64,000 nucleotides of DNA, taken from assembly GCF_015706575.1 (NCBI RefSeq), contig NW_024037058.1, forward strand, positions 18,435,547 to 18,499,546. The letters are read 5' to 3'. Shown here one piece after another: positions 9,707 through 22,714 of this stretch. The translations under genes and the position numbers were made by a program. Each line of letters opens with the position of its first letter. Position 1 is the first letter of the stretch. The notes under the pieces are model-generated. The model saw only the letters and a list, made by a program, of their open reading frames with translations. It did not search any database and was not told where the DNA came from. The stretch is from Patiria miniata (lineage: Eukaryota; Echinodermata; Asteroidea; Valvatida; Asterinidae).

Positions 9707-10724
9707 TAACCCGAAAATGCCTCTAAACCTGTTTTTTTTCCAGAGAGGGGGAAACATTGTGTGGACGTGGGCAAGTCCACACAACGTCGCTGCTACCTGT
9801 TTGATGTAAACATCATTTGCTCGGAAGTCCACAAAGTGAATGTAATGCTTGAACACATGTTTTACTATACTCATGAGAACCTGATCCTTTCCTTCGTTTG
9901 TTCCCTTTTGTTTGTACTCATGGTTGACTAAAAAGAAGAGAACGCAAAGATGTGGAAACCAATGATACAAAACCTACCTTAAGCTACATCGGAGTCGTAG
10001 TGTTTTGTTTGTTTACTTGCTTGATTGATTTTGGCAAACTGATTCTTGCCAAATAAAGAACAGCCATCATTAAAAAAAACCAGAAGACCAAATTACGATA
10101 GACTTTGAAAAAAATGCCAAACTTAATGTTAAAACACCTAACAGTCAACACAGTTTCGTAACACCAAAAACAAACCAAAATTTACATAAGTATCCAACGT
10201 AAATAACATGGCAAAAAGTTGTCTACTTAAAAATGTATTTATTATTTTTTTGATTTGTTCTTTCACTCGCCCTCACTTCGCAACCAGAAGTCTGAATGGG
10301 GGATGGGGGGAGATTCCGCCCCCTTCCGATCTTGGCCATCGAGTGACGAAAAATTACGAAACTCGGTACATGCATGAAACAACTTAATATAAACATACCA
10401 AGACATTTCATGACTATAAGTCAAAGGGTTTTGGAATTATGGCTAATTAATTATTCATATGCACCAGTGGTAATTCTGCTTTGTGTACACTACGTATTTG
10501 GGGAAATTCAGTTTTCACTGGAAAATTTATGCTTGTGGTATCAAAAGATGCGCAAGACTCAAGGCAAAAAAAGTGAGGACAACATTTTGCAAGGGTATCG
10601 TGGAATAAGTTTGGAGGGGGGGGGGGGGTTGGCGGATTCCTCCCCGGCCCTCTTACTAGTTTTAGGGTTAAAACGTATGGCCGAATGGTTTACAATTTCT
10701 TCATGTGTTGTTTTCCAAACTTAC

Positions 10725-10895
10725 TCGGGCAGTGCCTCTTATCGTTGCACCACTGCACCTCTCTGCTCTCTCCGACGCACGGGTTCCCCCCAAATTGTGG
10801 GCGGGGCGAATCGCACTCACGAAACCTGGCCATTGTGTCACCGCAGGTGGCGCTACACTCACTCCACAGAGACCACTCGCCCCATTGACCGTGCA
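10725..10895 (-). CDS. Properdin-like gene, TSR exon B5
   Basis: 171 bp, same splice sites and phase as B6. Encodes the same TSR residue for residue, with six cysteines, the WxxWxxW ladder and CSATCG. It lies in the 2,201-bp unit 3, which lacks the first poly-G segment present in units 2, 4 and 5. Confidence 0.92.
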
Positions 10896-11637
10896 CTGGA
10901 AATGGAAGGAAAATGGGGCTGTCAAAAAATGCTCGCTTTTATCATAATCGACACTGTAAAAAGTAGACCCCATACATTCTCACGTAGTTTCTTTTCAGGC
11001 CAACAATTTAATATGTGAGTTGTGACTTTTTATCCGTGATAACATTTTGAGCCGTGCGTGTGACGATTTCGTAACTGAATGAGTGTGGACTCGTAAATAC
11101 CCCGCGCCCTCAGCGTTGAAAATGCGATAACTTGCTATATGAGACACTTGTGCAATAATTCAAAAATGAAAATACTCATACAATAAATAATAAAGAATAA
11201 TAAAAGACTGGTTCCTGTTCCTTCTTTCCATATCTATAGCGTAATATGAAGACACTGGAAACCAGTCTTTTTTATTCTCTCTCAGCAAACCACCCATTCA
11301 GTTCCGGTAAGAATTCGCAAAATGTAAACGGTTGAAGAGCGTGTGTGAACCAGAACTCTTCGCAAGTGCAAAGTCTTGGCTTGCGCTTGAAGAAGAACAA
11401 AGGACTTTTCGGAAGTTCGGACAATCATTTTAGTCGCAATTTCGTGTATAACACACACACAGACACATGCACGTTACATACCTATTCTTTTGTTTTCGTG
11501 TAGTTAAGAAAAACCTGTGAAAAAAACTCATTTTACTCACACTGAGAAAACTCTTTCAACCCAGTTTTTTTTTTATGAATCCCTTTGGTGTTTCTCTTCA
11601 TTTTGCCGCAAATACAAGTAAACCTAACCCGAAAATG

Positions 11638-11908
11638 GGGAGTGTGTGGCCTAGTGGTAAGGGTTCGTGATCAGAGGGTCCGGGGTTCGAATCCAGCCGC
11701 TGGCCATATATTGTGTCCTTGGGCAAGGCACTTCACCCCACTTGCCCCTCTCCACCCAGGAGTATAAATAGGTACTGGCATTAGCTGGGGAGTAACCTGC
11801 GATGGACTGGCATCCCATTCCGGGGGAGTAGAAATATTCTCAGTCGTTTCATGCCAAGGAAACCGGAGACAAACACGGCCTGATGAACCGCGACAGACTT
11901 TACTTTTT
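11638..11908 (+). mobile_element. tRNA-derived SINE, unit 3
   Basis: Same site and 13-bp flanks. Two one-base deletions relative to unit 2 (in the CACCCCC run and in AAACACCGG). Confidence 0.9.
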
Positions 11909-13054
11909 TAACCCGAAAATGCCTCTAAACCTGTTTTTTTCCAGAGAGGGGGAAACATTGTGTGGACGTGGGCAAGTCCACACAACGTCGCTGCTACCTG
12001 TTTGATGTAAACATCATTTGCTCGGAAGTCCACAAAGTGAATGTAATGCTTGAACACATGTTTTACTATACTCATGAGAACCTGATCCTTTCCTTCGTTT
12101 GTTCCCTTTTGTTTGTACTCATGGTTGACTAAAAAGAAGAGAACGCAAAGATGTGGAAACCAATGAAACAAAACCTACCTTAAACAACATCGGAGTCGTA
12201 GTGTTTTGTTTGTTTACTTGCTTGATTGATTTTGGCAAACTGATTCTTGCCAAATAAAGAAAAGCCATCATTAAAAATACCCAGCAGACCAAATTACGAT
12301 AGACTTTGAAAAAAATGCCAAACTTAATGTTAAAACACCTAACAGTCAACACAGTTTTGTAACACCAAAAACAAACCAAAATTTACATAAGTATCCAACG
12401 TAAATAACATGGCAAAAAGTTGTCTACTTAAAAATGTATTTATTATTTTTTTGATTTGTTCTTTCACTCGCCCTCACTTCGCAACCAGAAGTCTGAATGG
12501 GGGATGGGGGGAGATGTGGGGGTGGGGGAGGGGAGGGGAAGGATCACACGCAAAATTAATACGTGTTAACCCTAAAGGGCCGGGTTATTTTGGCAATCTC
12601 ACAGCCGCGGGGGGGGGGGGGGGGGGGGGGGGGGAGGGAGGGCGGATTCCGCCCCCTTCAGATCTTGGCCATCGAGTGACGAAAAATTACGAAACTCGGT
12701 ACATGCATGAAACAACTTAATATAAACATACCAAGACATTTCATGACTATAAGTCAAAGGGTTTTGGAATTATGGCTAATTAATTATTCATATGCACCAG
12801 TGGTAATTCTGCTTTGTGTACACTACGTATTTGGGGAAATTCAATTTTCACTGGAAAATTTATGCTTGTGGTATCAAAAGATGCGCAAGACTCAAGGCAA
12901 AAAAAGTGAGGACAACATTTTGCAAGGGTATCGTGGAATAAGTTTGGAGGGGGGGGGGTTGGCGGATTCCTCCCCGGCCCTCTTACTAGTTTTAGGGTTA
13001 AAACGTATGGCCGAATGGTTTACAATTTCTTCATGTGTTGTTTTCCAAACTTAC

Positions 13055-13225
13055 TCGGGCAGTGCCTCTTATCGTTGCACCACTGCACCTCTCTGCTCTC
13101 TCCGACGCACGGGTTCCCCCCAAATTGTGGGCGGGGCGAATCGCACTCACGAAACCTGGCCATTGTGTCACCGCAGGTGGCGCTACACTCACTCCACAGA
13201 GACCACTCGCCCCATTGACCGTGCA
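13055..13225 (-). CDS. Properdin-like gene, TSR exon B4
   Basis: 171 bp, phase 1 at both ends, acceptor TTCCAG, donor A|GTAAGT. Encodes the same complete TSR as B1, B3, B5 and B6. Flanking intron sequence is close to identical to the neighbouring units. Confidence 0.92.
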
Positions 13226-13975
13226 CTGGAAATGGAAGGAAAATGGGGCTGTCAAAAAATGCTCGCTTTTATCATAATCGACACTGTAAAAAGTAGACCC
13301 CATACATTCTCACGTAGTTTCTTTTCAGGCCAACAATTTAATATGTGAGTTGTGACTTTTATCCGTGATAACATTTTGAGCCGTGCGTGTGACGATTTCG
13401 TAACTGAATGAGTGTGGACTCGTAAATACCCCGCGCCCTCAGCATTGAAAATGCGATAACTTGCTATATGAGACACTTGTGCAATAATTCAAAAATGAAA
13501 ATACTCATACAATAAATAATAAAGAAGAATAAAAGACTGGTTCCTGTTCCTTCTTTCCATATCTATAGCGTAATATGAAGACACTGGAAACCAGTCTTTT
13601 TTATTCTCTCTCGGCAAACCACCCATTCAGTTCCGGTAAGAATTCGCAAAATGTAAACAGTTGAAGAGCGTGCGTGAACCAGAACTCTTCGCAAGTGCAA
13701 AGTCTTGGCTTGCGCTTGAAGAAGAACAAAGGACTTTTCGGAAGTTCGGACAATCATTTTAGGCGCAATTTCGTGTATAACACACACACAGACACATGCA
13801 CGTTACATACCTAGTGTGGACATTCTTTTGTTTTCGTGTAGTTAAGAAAAACCTGTGAAAAAAACTCATTTTACTCACACTGAGAAAACTCTTTCAACCC
13901 AGTTTTTTTTTTATGAATCCCTTTGGTGTTTCTCTTCATTTTGCCGCAAATACAAGTAAACCTAACCCGAAAATG

Positions 13976-14248
13976 GGGAGTGTGTGGCCTAGTGGTAAGG
14001 GTTCGTGATCAGAGGGTCCGGGGTTCGAATCCAGCCGCTGGCCATATATTGTGTCCTTGGGCAAGGCACTTCACCCCCACTTGCCCCTCTCCACCCAGGA
14101 GTATAAATAGGTACCGGCATTAGCTGGGGAGTAACCTGCGATGGACTGGCATCCCATTCCGGGGGAGTAGAAATATTCTCAGTCGTTTCATGCCAAGGAA
14201 ACCGGAGACAAACCCCGGCCTGATGAACCGCGACAGACTTTACTTTTT
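13976..14248 (+). mobile_element. tRNA-derived SINE, unit 4
   Basis: Same site, same 13-bp flanks and same A- and B-box-like segments as the other unit copies. Confidence 0.9.
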
Positions 14249-15378
14249 TAACCCGAAAATGCCTCTAAACCTGTTTTTCCAGAGAGGGGGAAACATTGTG
14301 TGGACGTGGGCAAGTCCACACAACGTCGCTGCTACCTGTTTGATGTAAACATCATTTGCTCGGAAGTCCACAAAGTGAATGTAATGCTTGAACACATGTT
14401 TTACTATACTCATGAGAACCTGATCCTTTCCTTCGTTTGTTCCCTTTTGTTTGTACTCATGGTTGACTAAAAAGAAGAGAACGCAAAGATGTGGAAACCA
14501 ATGATACAAAACCTACCTTAAGCTACATCGGAGTCGTAGTGTTTTGTTTGTTTACTTGCTTGATTGATTTTGGCAAACTGATTCTTGCCAAATAAAGAAC
14601 AGCCATCATTAAAAAAAACCAGAAGACCAAATTACGATAGACTTTGAAAAAAATGCCAAACTTAATGTTAAAACACCTAACATGCAACACAGTTTCGTAA
14701 CACCAAAAACAAACCAAAATTTACATAAGTATCCAACGTAAATAACATGGCAAAAAGTTGTCTACTTAAAAATGTATTTAATAATTTTTTTGATTTGTTC
14801 TTTCACTCGCCCTCACTTCGCAACCAGAAGTCTGAATGGGGGATGGGGGGAGATGTGGGGGTGGGGGAGGGGAGGGGAAGGATCACACGCAAAATTAATA
14901 CGTGTTAACCCTAAAGGGCCGGGTTATTTTGGCCATCTCCCAGCGGGGGGGGGGGGGGGAGGGAGGGCGGATTCCGCCCCCTTCAGATCTTGGCCATCGA
15001 GTGACGAAAAATTACGAAACTCGGTACATGCATGAAACAACTTAATATAAACATACCAAGACATTTCATGACTATAAGTCAAAGGGTTTTGGAATTATGG
15101 CTAATTAATTATTCATATGCACCAGTGGTAATTCTGCTTTGTGTACACTACGTATTTGGGGAAATTCAGTTTTCACTGGAAAATTTATGCTTGTGGTATC
15201 AAAAGATGCGCAAGACTCAAGGCAAAAAAAGTGAGGACAACATTTTGCAAGGGTATCGTGGAATAAGTTTGGAGGGGGGGGGTAGGCGGATTCCTCCCCG
15301 GCCCTCTTACTAGTTTTAGGGTTAAAACGTATGGCCGAATGGTTTACAATTTCTTCATGTGTTGTTTTCCAAACTTAC

Positions 15379-15549
15379 TCGGGCAGTGCCTCTTATCGTT
15401 GCACCACTGCACCTCTCTGCTCTCTCCGACGCACGGGTTCCCCCCAAATTGTGGGCGGGGCGAATCGCACTCACGAAACCTGGCCATTGTGTCACCGCAG
15501 GTGGCGCTACACTCACTCCACAGAGACCACTCGCCCCATTGACCGTGCA
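15379..15549 (-). CDS. Properdin-like gene, TSR exon B3
   Basis: 171 bp, phase 1 at both ends, with the same splice borders. Encodes the same TSR as B1, B4, B5 and B6. The next exon upstream in the gene (B2) is more than 13 kb away because of the nested insertion at 17337-28431. Confidence 0.92.
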
Positions 15550-16298
15550 CTGGAAATGGAAGGAAAATGGGGCTGTCAAAAAATGCTCGCTTTTATCATA
15601 ATCGACACTGTAAAAAGTAGACCCCATACATTCTCACGTAGTTTCTTTTCAGGCCAACAATTTAATATGTGAGTTGTGACTTTTTATCCGTGATAACATT
15701 TTGAGCCGTGCGTGTGACGATTTCGTAACTGAATGAGTGTGGACTCGTAAATACCCCGCGCCCTCAGCGTTGAAAATGCGATAACTTGCTATATGAGACA
15801 CTTGTGCAATAATTCAAAAATGAAAATACTCATACAATAAATAATAAAGAAGAATAAAAGACTGGTTCCTGTTCCTTCTTTCCATATCTATAGCGTAATA
15901 TGAAGACACTGGAAACCAGTCTTTTTTATTCTCTCTCGGCAAACCACCCATTCAGTTCCGGTAAGAATTCGCAAAATGTAAACGGTTGAAGAGCGTGCGT
16001 GAACCAGAACTCTTCGCAAGTGCAAAGTCTTGGCTTGCGCTTGAAGAAGAACAAAGGACTTTTCGGAAGTTCGGACAATCATTTTAGGCGCAATTTCGTG
16101 TATAACACACACACAGACACATGCACGTTACATACCTAGTGTGGACATTCTTTTGTTTTCGTGTAGTTAAGAAAAACCTGTGAAAAAAACTCATTTTACT
16201 CACACTGAGAAAACTCTTTCAACCCAGTTTTTTTTATGAATCCCTTTGGTGTTTCTCTTCATTTTGCCGCAAATACAAGTAAACCTAACCCGAAAATG

Positions 16299-16524
16299 GG
16301 GAGTGTGTGGCCTAGTGGTAAGGGTTCGTGATCAGAGGGTCCGGGGTTCGAATCCAGCCGCTGGCCATATATTGTGTCCTTGGGCAAGGCACTTCACCCC
16401 CACTTGCCCCTCTCCACCCAGGAGTATAAATAGGTACCGGCATTAGCTGGGGAGTAACCTGCGATGGACTGGCATCCCATTCCGGGGGAGTAGAAATATT
16501 CTCAGTCGTTTCACTTTACTTTTT
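16299..16524 (+). mobile_element. tRNA-derived SINE, unit 5, with internal deletion
   Basis: Same site and flanks as the other units, but about 45 bp between TCAGTCGTTTCA and CTTTACTTT are missing near the 3' end. Confidence 0.9.
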
Positions 16525-17211
16525 TAACCCGAAAATGCCTCTAAACCTGTTTTTTTCCAGAGAGGGGGAAACATTGTGTGGACATGGGCAAGTCCACACA
16601 ACGTCGCTGCTACCTGTTTGATGTAAACATCATTTGCTCGGAAGTCCACAAAGTGAATGTAATGCTTGAACACATGTTTTACTATACTCATGAGAACCTG
16701 ATCCTTTCCTTCGTTTGTTCCCTTTTGTTTATACTCATGGTTGACTAAAAAGAAGAGAACGCAAAGATGTGGAAACCAATGATACAAAACCTACCTTAAG
16801 CTACATCGGAGTCGTAGTGTTTTGTTTGTTTACTTGCTTGACTGATTTTGGCAAACTGATTCTTGCCAAATAAAGAACAGCCATCATTAAAAAAAACCAG
16901 AAGACCAAATTACGATAGACTTTGAAAAAAATGCCAAACTTAATGTTAAAACACCTAACAGTCAACACAGTTTCGTAACACCAAAAACAAACCAAAATTT
17001 ACATAAGTATCCAACGTAAATAACACGGCAAAAAGTTGTCTACTTAAAAATGTATTTATTATTTTATTGATTTGTTCTTTCACTCGCCCTCACTTCCCAA
17101 CCAGAAGTCTGAATGGGGGATGGGGGAGATGGGGGAGGGGAGGGGAAGGATCACATGCAAAATTAAGACGTGTTAACCCTACAGGGCCGGGTTATTTTGG
17201 CCATCTCACAG

Positions 17212-17247
<36 letters not shown>

Positions 17248-17336
17248 GAGGGCGGATTCCGCCCCCTTCAGATCTTGGCCAATCGAGTGACGAAAAATTA
17301 CGAAACTCGGTACATGCATGAAACAATTTAATATAA

Positions 17337-17407
17337 GGCCAAAAAAAAAAGTCTCCGGTTTCTGGTATGGAGCTTGCCCCAAAAGTGGTGTGGCGACGCG
17401 GCTTTTT
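17337..17407. mobile_element. PIF/Harbinger-like MITE copy 3, left arm (split)
   Basis: Begins GGCC + poly-A + GTCTCCGGTTTCTGGTAT after TAA (17334-17336) and runs to the poly-T after GCGACGCGGC. Here it is cut by the Helentron-like block. The other arm is at 28123-28431. Confidence 0.88.
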
Positions 17408-19290
17408 AGCTGTTTCGGTGACCCACCGAAACAGCTCTTATTTTCGTTAAGATTTTTTTTTTTCTTTTTTTTAGCTGTTTCGGTGACACACCGAAACAGC
17501 TCTTGTTTTTGTTAAGATTTTTTTTTTTCTTTTTTTTTTTAGCTGTTTCGGTGACACACCGAAACAGCTCTTGTTTTCGTTAAGATTTTTTTTAGCTGTT
17601 TCGGTGTACACACCATAGACAGGGACGTATTATAGCACTTTTGGCATTAATCTTTGTCAGATATCATTGAAAGTTGGCATAAGCATAGTCCCTATAGCCA
17701 AGATGTGTCCCGAAGAGTGACGTCATGGTGACGTCATCAACTGATTTATTATGGATTTATGAATAATTATTTTTTCTCATAGACTTTGTACACAGCTTTC
17801 TCCACAAGTCTTTTCCTATACAACACTGATATATCTTACTGAGTAGTTCTGAACTTCGGCTGAGAATTACTATGAGAAGGAAAAAGAAATCATATTTTTT
17901 TACGCCTGTCATTTGATGGAAAATATTCCCAAGAGTTAGAATAGCAAGTAATATTTTATAAAAATGTTTCAGTTTAAAGGAAAATCACGCATTTAAAGGT
18001 GCAGTTTTTCTGCTGTGGGATTTTTAACCTATTGACTTTGTACACGTTTTCAAGCCACCATTTTTATAACTTGGCGATCTGGAATCATCATCAAAGTTAC
18101 AGCCAAGGAAGACCCTCATACAAAAATTATGCCAAGACTTTGACGTCATGATGACGTCATCATCAAGTGATTTATTATGGATTCATGAATAATTAATTTT
18201 TCTCATAGACTTTGTACACAGCTTTATCCACAAGTCTTTTCCTATACAACACTGATATATCTTACTGACTAGTTCTGAACTTCGGCCGAGAATTACTATG
18301 AGAAGGAAAAAGAAATTGTATTTTTTACATTTGCCATTTGATTGAAAATATTCCCAAGAGTCAGAATAGCAAGTAATATTTTATAAAAATGTTTCAGTTT
18401 AAAGGCAAATCACGTATTTAAAGGTGCAGTTTTTCTGCTGTGGGATTTTTAACCCATTGACTTTGTACACGTTTTCAAGCCACCATTTTTATAACTTGGC
18501 GATCTGGAATCGTCATCAAAGTTACAGCCAAGGAAGACCCTCATACAAAAATTATGCCAAGACAATGACGTCACGATGACGTCATCACCTATTTTTTTTA
18601 TTGATTTTTGAAAATTTACGTACATATTGTGAAGTCTTATATCTACAGAAATGTAAGTCCGACTGGGTTGAAAATTGGTATGTGGCTATACCAGGATGTG
18701 TTATAGATTAAAAATGAGGTGACGTCATGATGACATCATCCTGAGATTTTATATGAATATTTATTTTTTTGGAGGCTTTTAGCCATATCTCCCGAACGCA
18801 ACATGCAAAATGCAAAATTCTTCTTTGCGTTTGGTCTGTTATTTAATAGCTATTCGCACAAAACTTGAAAAATGTGTGACGTCATCATGACGTCATCAAA
18901 ATGCGATTTTTCAAAACTCATATAAGGAAAGGTCCAATTGTCATGAAACTTGGTGGGTAGGTAGTTAATCAGACTAGTATGCAAAGTTCAAAGTGACGTC
19001 ACGATGACGTCATCAAAAAATTAAAAAATATTTGTCGATTTTCAGAGTGCCTTTTCTACTCTTTGCCAGTAATTTATTTAGATCACTCTTTGTCCAAGCA
19101 AAGACCTTGTACACACGCACATACATCGTATTGCCGAGGTCAAATCGTGTCCACAGTGACCGTTTTAGCCGATTTTCGGCTAACTTTGACAGATTTTATG
19201 TTCATGCATATTCAGGGCATATTATTGATTAAAAAAAATCGTAATGCGGAAAAGCCCTATGTTCTGTTGCAAACAGACATAGACCTCTAG
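17408..19290 (+). mobile_element. Helentron-like non-autonomous element H1
   Basis: The 5' end carries AGCTGTTTCGGTG hairpins with inverse CACCGAAACAGCT, repeated head-to-tail about four times between 17408 and 17610, separated by CTTGTTTTCGTTAAGA and poly-T. The interior has two similar copies of a roughly 430-bp segment (about 17640-18160 and 18160-18590) and many TGACGTCA palindromes. The 3' end has a hairpin (CTATG...CATAG, 19257-19280) followed by CTAG at 19287-19290 and T. A terminal hairpin plus CTAG with insertion into T-runs fits Helitron/Helentron-type elements. No Rep/helicase gene is present. Confidence 0.68.
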
Positions 19291-21173
19291 TTTTTAGCTG
19301 TTTCGGTTACAACCGAAACAGCTCTTGTTTTCGTTAAAGTTTTTTTTTTTCTTTTTTTTTTTTTTTTTTCTTTTTTTTTTTTTTCTTTTTCTCTTTCAGA
19401 CTCTTCTTCCTAGGGTTTGTACACGTTTTTTCTTCAGCAAGGGCACTTTGGCACTTTCTTAAATTGCATCAACCTCAGACTTGGCACCCACTTAGACCAC
19501 CATCCACAGATGGTCCTAGAAGAAATTCGTAATCATGACGTCATCAAGTGTCAAGTTACGTAACATTAAAGGTGCATTTTTTGTCCATAGGGTTTGTACA
19601 CGTTCTTTTCTCCATAGGGTTTGTACACGTTCTTTTCTCCATAGGTTTTGTACACGTTCTTTTCTCCATAGAGTTTGTTCACGTTCTTTTCTCCATAGAG
19701 TTTGTACACGTTCTTTTCTCCATAGAGTTTGTACACGTTCTTTTCTCCTTAGGGTTTGTACACGTTCTTTTCTCCATAGGCATTGTGCACGTTGTTTTCT
19801 CCATAGGCTTTGTACCCATGGGGTCGGACAACTCGACCGTTATCCAACTTGACATTTTGACAGCGTGTGCGTGCATGCCTAGCCGCCCTACAGCTGGCCA
19901 GGTCCCCGCGCACTCTACGCGGTACAGTCATGATGCCACAGATTTATGCGGCTTACGTAAATGTGACAAACTTGTAGTTGGGTATGTGAGTTGGGATAAT
20001 CATGATTTATCAGAGATTAACAACTTTAAAGAATTTCTTAAATGTTAATGTGGGATTTTTGGGGATTTGTTCAAGTGCGCCACGTTAGGAACACTGGAAA
20101 GAATTCCATATAAGCCTCCACCTCTATGGGCCATGACAGGAAAAGTATTTTTAAAGAAAATCTTGATTTTTTCCCCTCCTAAATTTCCGTTTCTTCGTCA
20201 GATTTACAACTTTTGGTACTGTTCAAGTCATATCTAGGAAAATAACTGGAGTCCGTATATGGAATTCTTTCCAAGACGTCATTAAATTTAATTCCTTTCT
20301 CGTCTGCTCAGTACTATTGGTATGTTCACTCCCAACATGAATCATGTTACTGTTAAAGTTGTTTGCTGCCCTCTAGTGTTTCCTGTGACGAAATGCCCAA
20401 AAATGTTCGTGACGTGCAACTGCATTGGTCCGGCACTCATGGCCATAGCCAGGACAATACATGTAAGGCCAAAATCACAGATCGACACAAGCAAAATGAC
20501 ACGCAGGCCAAATTTCATGACAGGCCACTCCGTGTTGGAGGTTAGCCATGGCTTTTAGGGGGCTGGATACAAACAGGATTACATGTTTTCTTCAGCTAAT
20601 AATTATATTTTGGCAGTTTGCTAAAGCTGATCGCATTAGATTTAACAACACCACACACTGATGGCTCAAAAACAATTTTCGCCACAATGACGTACGTACC
20701 ATTGTACAGTATCACCTGACGGCTATAGTTCTCAAGATTCTCTATCTCTAGGACGTACCAGTCCGATTGGGTTCAAAGCTGGTACGCAAGTATTCCAGGG
20801 TGTGTTATGAGTACAAAACCACATTATACGTCATGATCACACCATGATGATGCCTTCATGACGTCATCGCATACCATGTGACCAAACATTCAAGTTATAG
20901 TATTTATTATATTTCACACCATTTATCTCTGAAAGTGCTAGTTCCATTGGCTTCGAACTTGGATTTGCTTCAAACGTTATCACGTCATGTGCCGTCATTA
21001 AAGGAATAATTGTCAGGGCCTATATTGTATGGTATTTGTATAAGTAGAGATTCCATTCGCATGTAACTAATGTACGTATCAAATATCTATGAAATTTGAG
21101 GTGATGTCGTCATGTCATCAACACACGTCACAGCCGAAACAGCTTGCGTTTGTCCACAAACGCATACCTCTAG
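19291..21173 (+). mobile_element. Helentron-like non-autonomous element H2
   Basis: Starts directly after the CTAG of H1 with TTTTTAGCTGTTTCGG and its hairpin partner, then T-rich sequence and TTTGTACACG words. It contains a 27-bp minisatellite (19584-19814). The 3' end has CCGAAACAGCT (21134-21144), a hairpin GCGTTTGT/ACAAACGC (21146-21163) and CTAG at 21170-21173. The first TTT of the next unit follows. Confidence 0.68.
19584..19814 (+). repeat. 27-bp minisatellite, about 8.5 copies
   Basis: Unit CCATAGGGTTTGTACACGTT plus CTTTTCT, length 27. Because 27 is a multiple of three, several frames stay open on both strands. The repetitive peptides there are not evidence of a gene. Confidence 0.95.
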
Positions 21174-22276
21174 TTTGTTTTTTTTCTCCTTTTTCAGACT
21201 TTTTCCCATAGGTTTAACACACGTTTCTTCTGGCAGTCCACTTTGCCACTTTTATAAATCCGATTGATTTCAGACTTGGTACATACTGAGACCACCAACC
21301 ACAGATGGTCCTAGAAGAAATTTGTGATCGTGACGTCATCAGGTGTCAGGTTACGTCACATTAAAGATGCATTTTTCCCCATATGTTTTGTACACGTTTT
21401 AAAACACTCCAGTTTGGCATCTTCGTAAATCCGATCGACTTTAAACTTAATTTATAATTAGACTACCACCCACAAATGGTCCTAGAAGAAATTCGAGATC
21501 GTGACGTCATCAAGAGTCAGGTTACGTCACATTAAAGATGCTTATTTCCCCATAGGGTTTGTACATGTTTTAAAACGCTCCATTTCGGCACTGTCGTAAA
21601 TCTGATCGACGTTACACTTGGTACACACTTAGACCATCACCCACAAATGGTCCTTGAAGAAATTCATGATCATGACGTCATCAGGTGTCACGTTACTTCA
21701 CATTAAAGATGCACATTTTCCCCATAGGTTTTGTACACGTTTTAAAACGCTTCACTTTTGGCACTTTCGTAAATTTGATCGACTTTATACTTGGTACACA
21801 CTTAGACAACCACCCACAGATGGTCCTAGAAGAAATTCGTGATCGTGACGTCATCAGGTGTTTGGTTACATCACATTAAAGATGCATTTTTCCACATAGG
21901 GTTTGTACACGTTTTAAAACACTCTACTTTGGCACTTTTGTAAATTATGCGATTGACGTTAGACCTGGTACACACTTAGACTACCACCTACAGATAATCC
22001 TAGAAGAAATTCGTGATCGTACCAATGCCGAGATGGGTTATAGATGAAATTTCATGTGATGTCATCATCAAATGTCACGTGACGTCCCTTAAAGGGGCAT
22101 TTTGTTCTTTATAGGCCTATACAGACCTATACGTTCGATTTGGTTATAACTTGACATGTACGTATAATGTGCTGTTATAGATGACATTTACAGTGACATC
22201 ACGGATTGTTCATCACGTGCACAGATTATTTCGAATATCCGAAACAGCTTGTGTTTGTCCACAAACACATTTCTAG
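21174..22276 (+). mobile_element. Helentron-like non-autonomous element H3
   Basis: T-rich start with TTCAGACTTTTTCCCATAGG, then about five imperfect copies of a 170-180-bp segment that reads TTTGTACACGTTTTAAAAC, a CTTGGTACACACTTAGAC part, ATGGTCCTAGAAGAAATTC, GTGACGTCATC and ACATTAAAGATGC. Ends with CCGAAACAGCT (22239-22249), a hairpin TGTGTTTGT/ACAAACACA and CTAG at 22273-22276. Confidence 0.68.
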
Positions 22277-22487
22277 TTCTTTTTTTTTTTTTTCTTTTTC
22301 AGTCAATTCGCCCATAGGGTTTGTACACATTTGCCTTCTACCATGCCACTTTGGCACTTTTGTAAATCTGATCGACTTCAGACTTGGTACATACTTAGAC
22401 AATCATCCACAGAGGGTCCTAGCAGAAAATTGTCATCATGACGTCATCAGGTGTCAAGTTGGGTAACATTAAAGGGGATTTTTTTGT

Positions 22488-22714
22488 CCATAGGGTTTGT
22501 ACACATTCTTTTCTCCATAGGGTTTGTACACGTTCTTTTCTCCATAGGGTTTGTACACGTTCTTTTCTCCATAGGGTTTGTACACGTTCTTTTCTCCATA
22601 GGGTTTGTACACGTTCTTTTCTTCATAGGGTTTGTACACGTTCTTTTCTCCATAGGGTTTGTACACGTTCTTTTCTCCATAGGGTTTGTACACGTTCTTT
22701 TCTTCATAGGGTTG
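22488..22714 (+). repeat. 27-bp minisatellite, about 8.4 copies, second locus
   Basis: Same CCATAGGGTTTGTACACG + TTCTTTTCT unit as at 19584-19814, more homogeneous, with occasional TTCAT for TCCAT. Confidence 0.95.

Larger units (their letters stand above)
5935..17333 (-). repeat. Tandem array of 1.7-2.3 kb units, each carrying a TSR-B exon (units 1-5 and the start of unit 6)
   Basis: Using TCATGGTTGACTAAAAAG as a unit marker, copies start at 5935, 7607, 9918, 12119, 14457 and 16735, giving periods of 1672, 2311, 2201, 2338 and 2278 bp. Each full unit holds, in plus order: a T/A-rich segment, a TTTCACTCGCCCTCAC segment with a variable poly-G run, a segment opening GATCTTGGCCATCGAGTGAC, a second poly-G run, the TSR-B exon, an inverted repeat around AAGACTGGTT/AACCAGTCTT, a CACACACAGACACATG segment and a tRNA-derived SINE. 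Unit 1 lacks about 650 bp around the poly-G parts. Units differ by few substitutions even in introns. Differences are mainly in homopolymers and small indels. Unit 6 is interrupted at 17334 by the nested insertion and resumes at 28435. Confidence 0.93.

Noticed and set aside
17408..19345. CRISPR-like array because of regularly spaced AGCTGTTTCGG palindromes
   Set aside because: Spacers are near-identical poly-T linkers, not unique. The context is eukaryotic and the palindromes fit element termini.
19548..20048. Long frame with repeated VHVLFSIGF-type peptide
   Set aside because: Product of the 27-bp minisatellite. All related frames on both strands are equally open.
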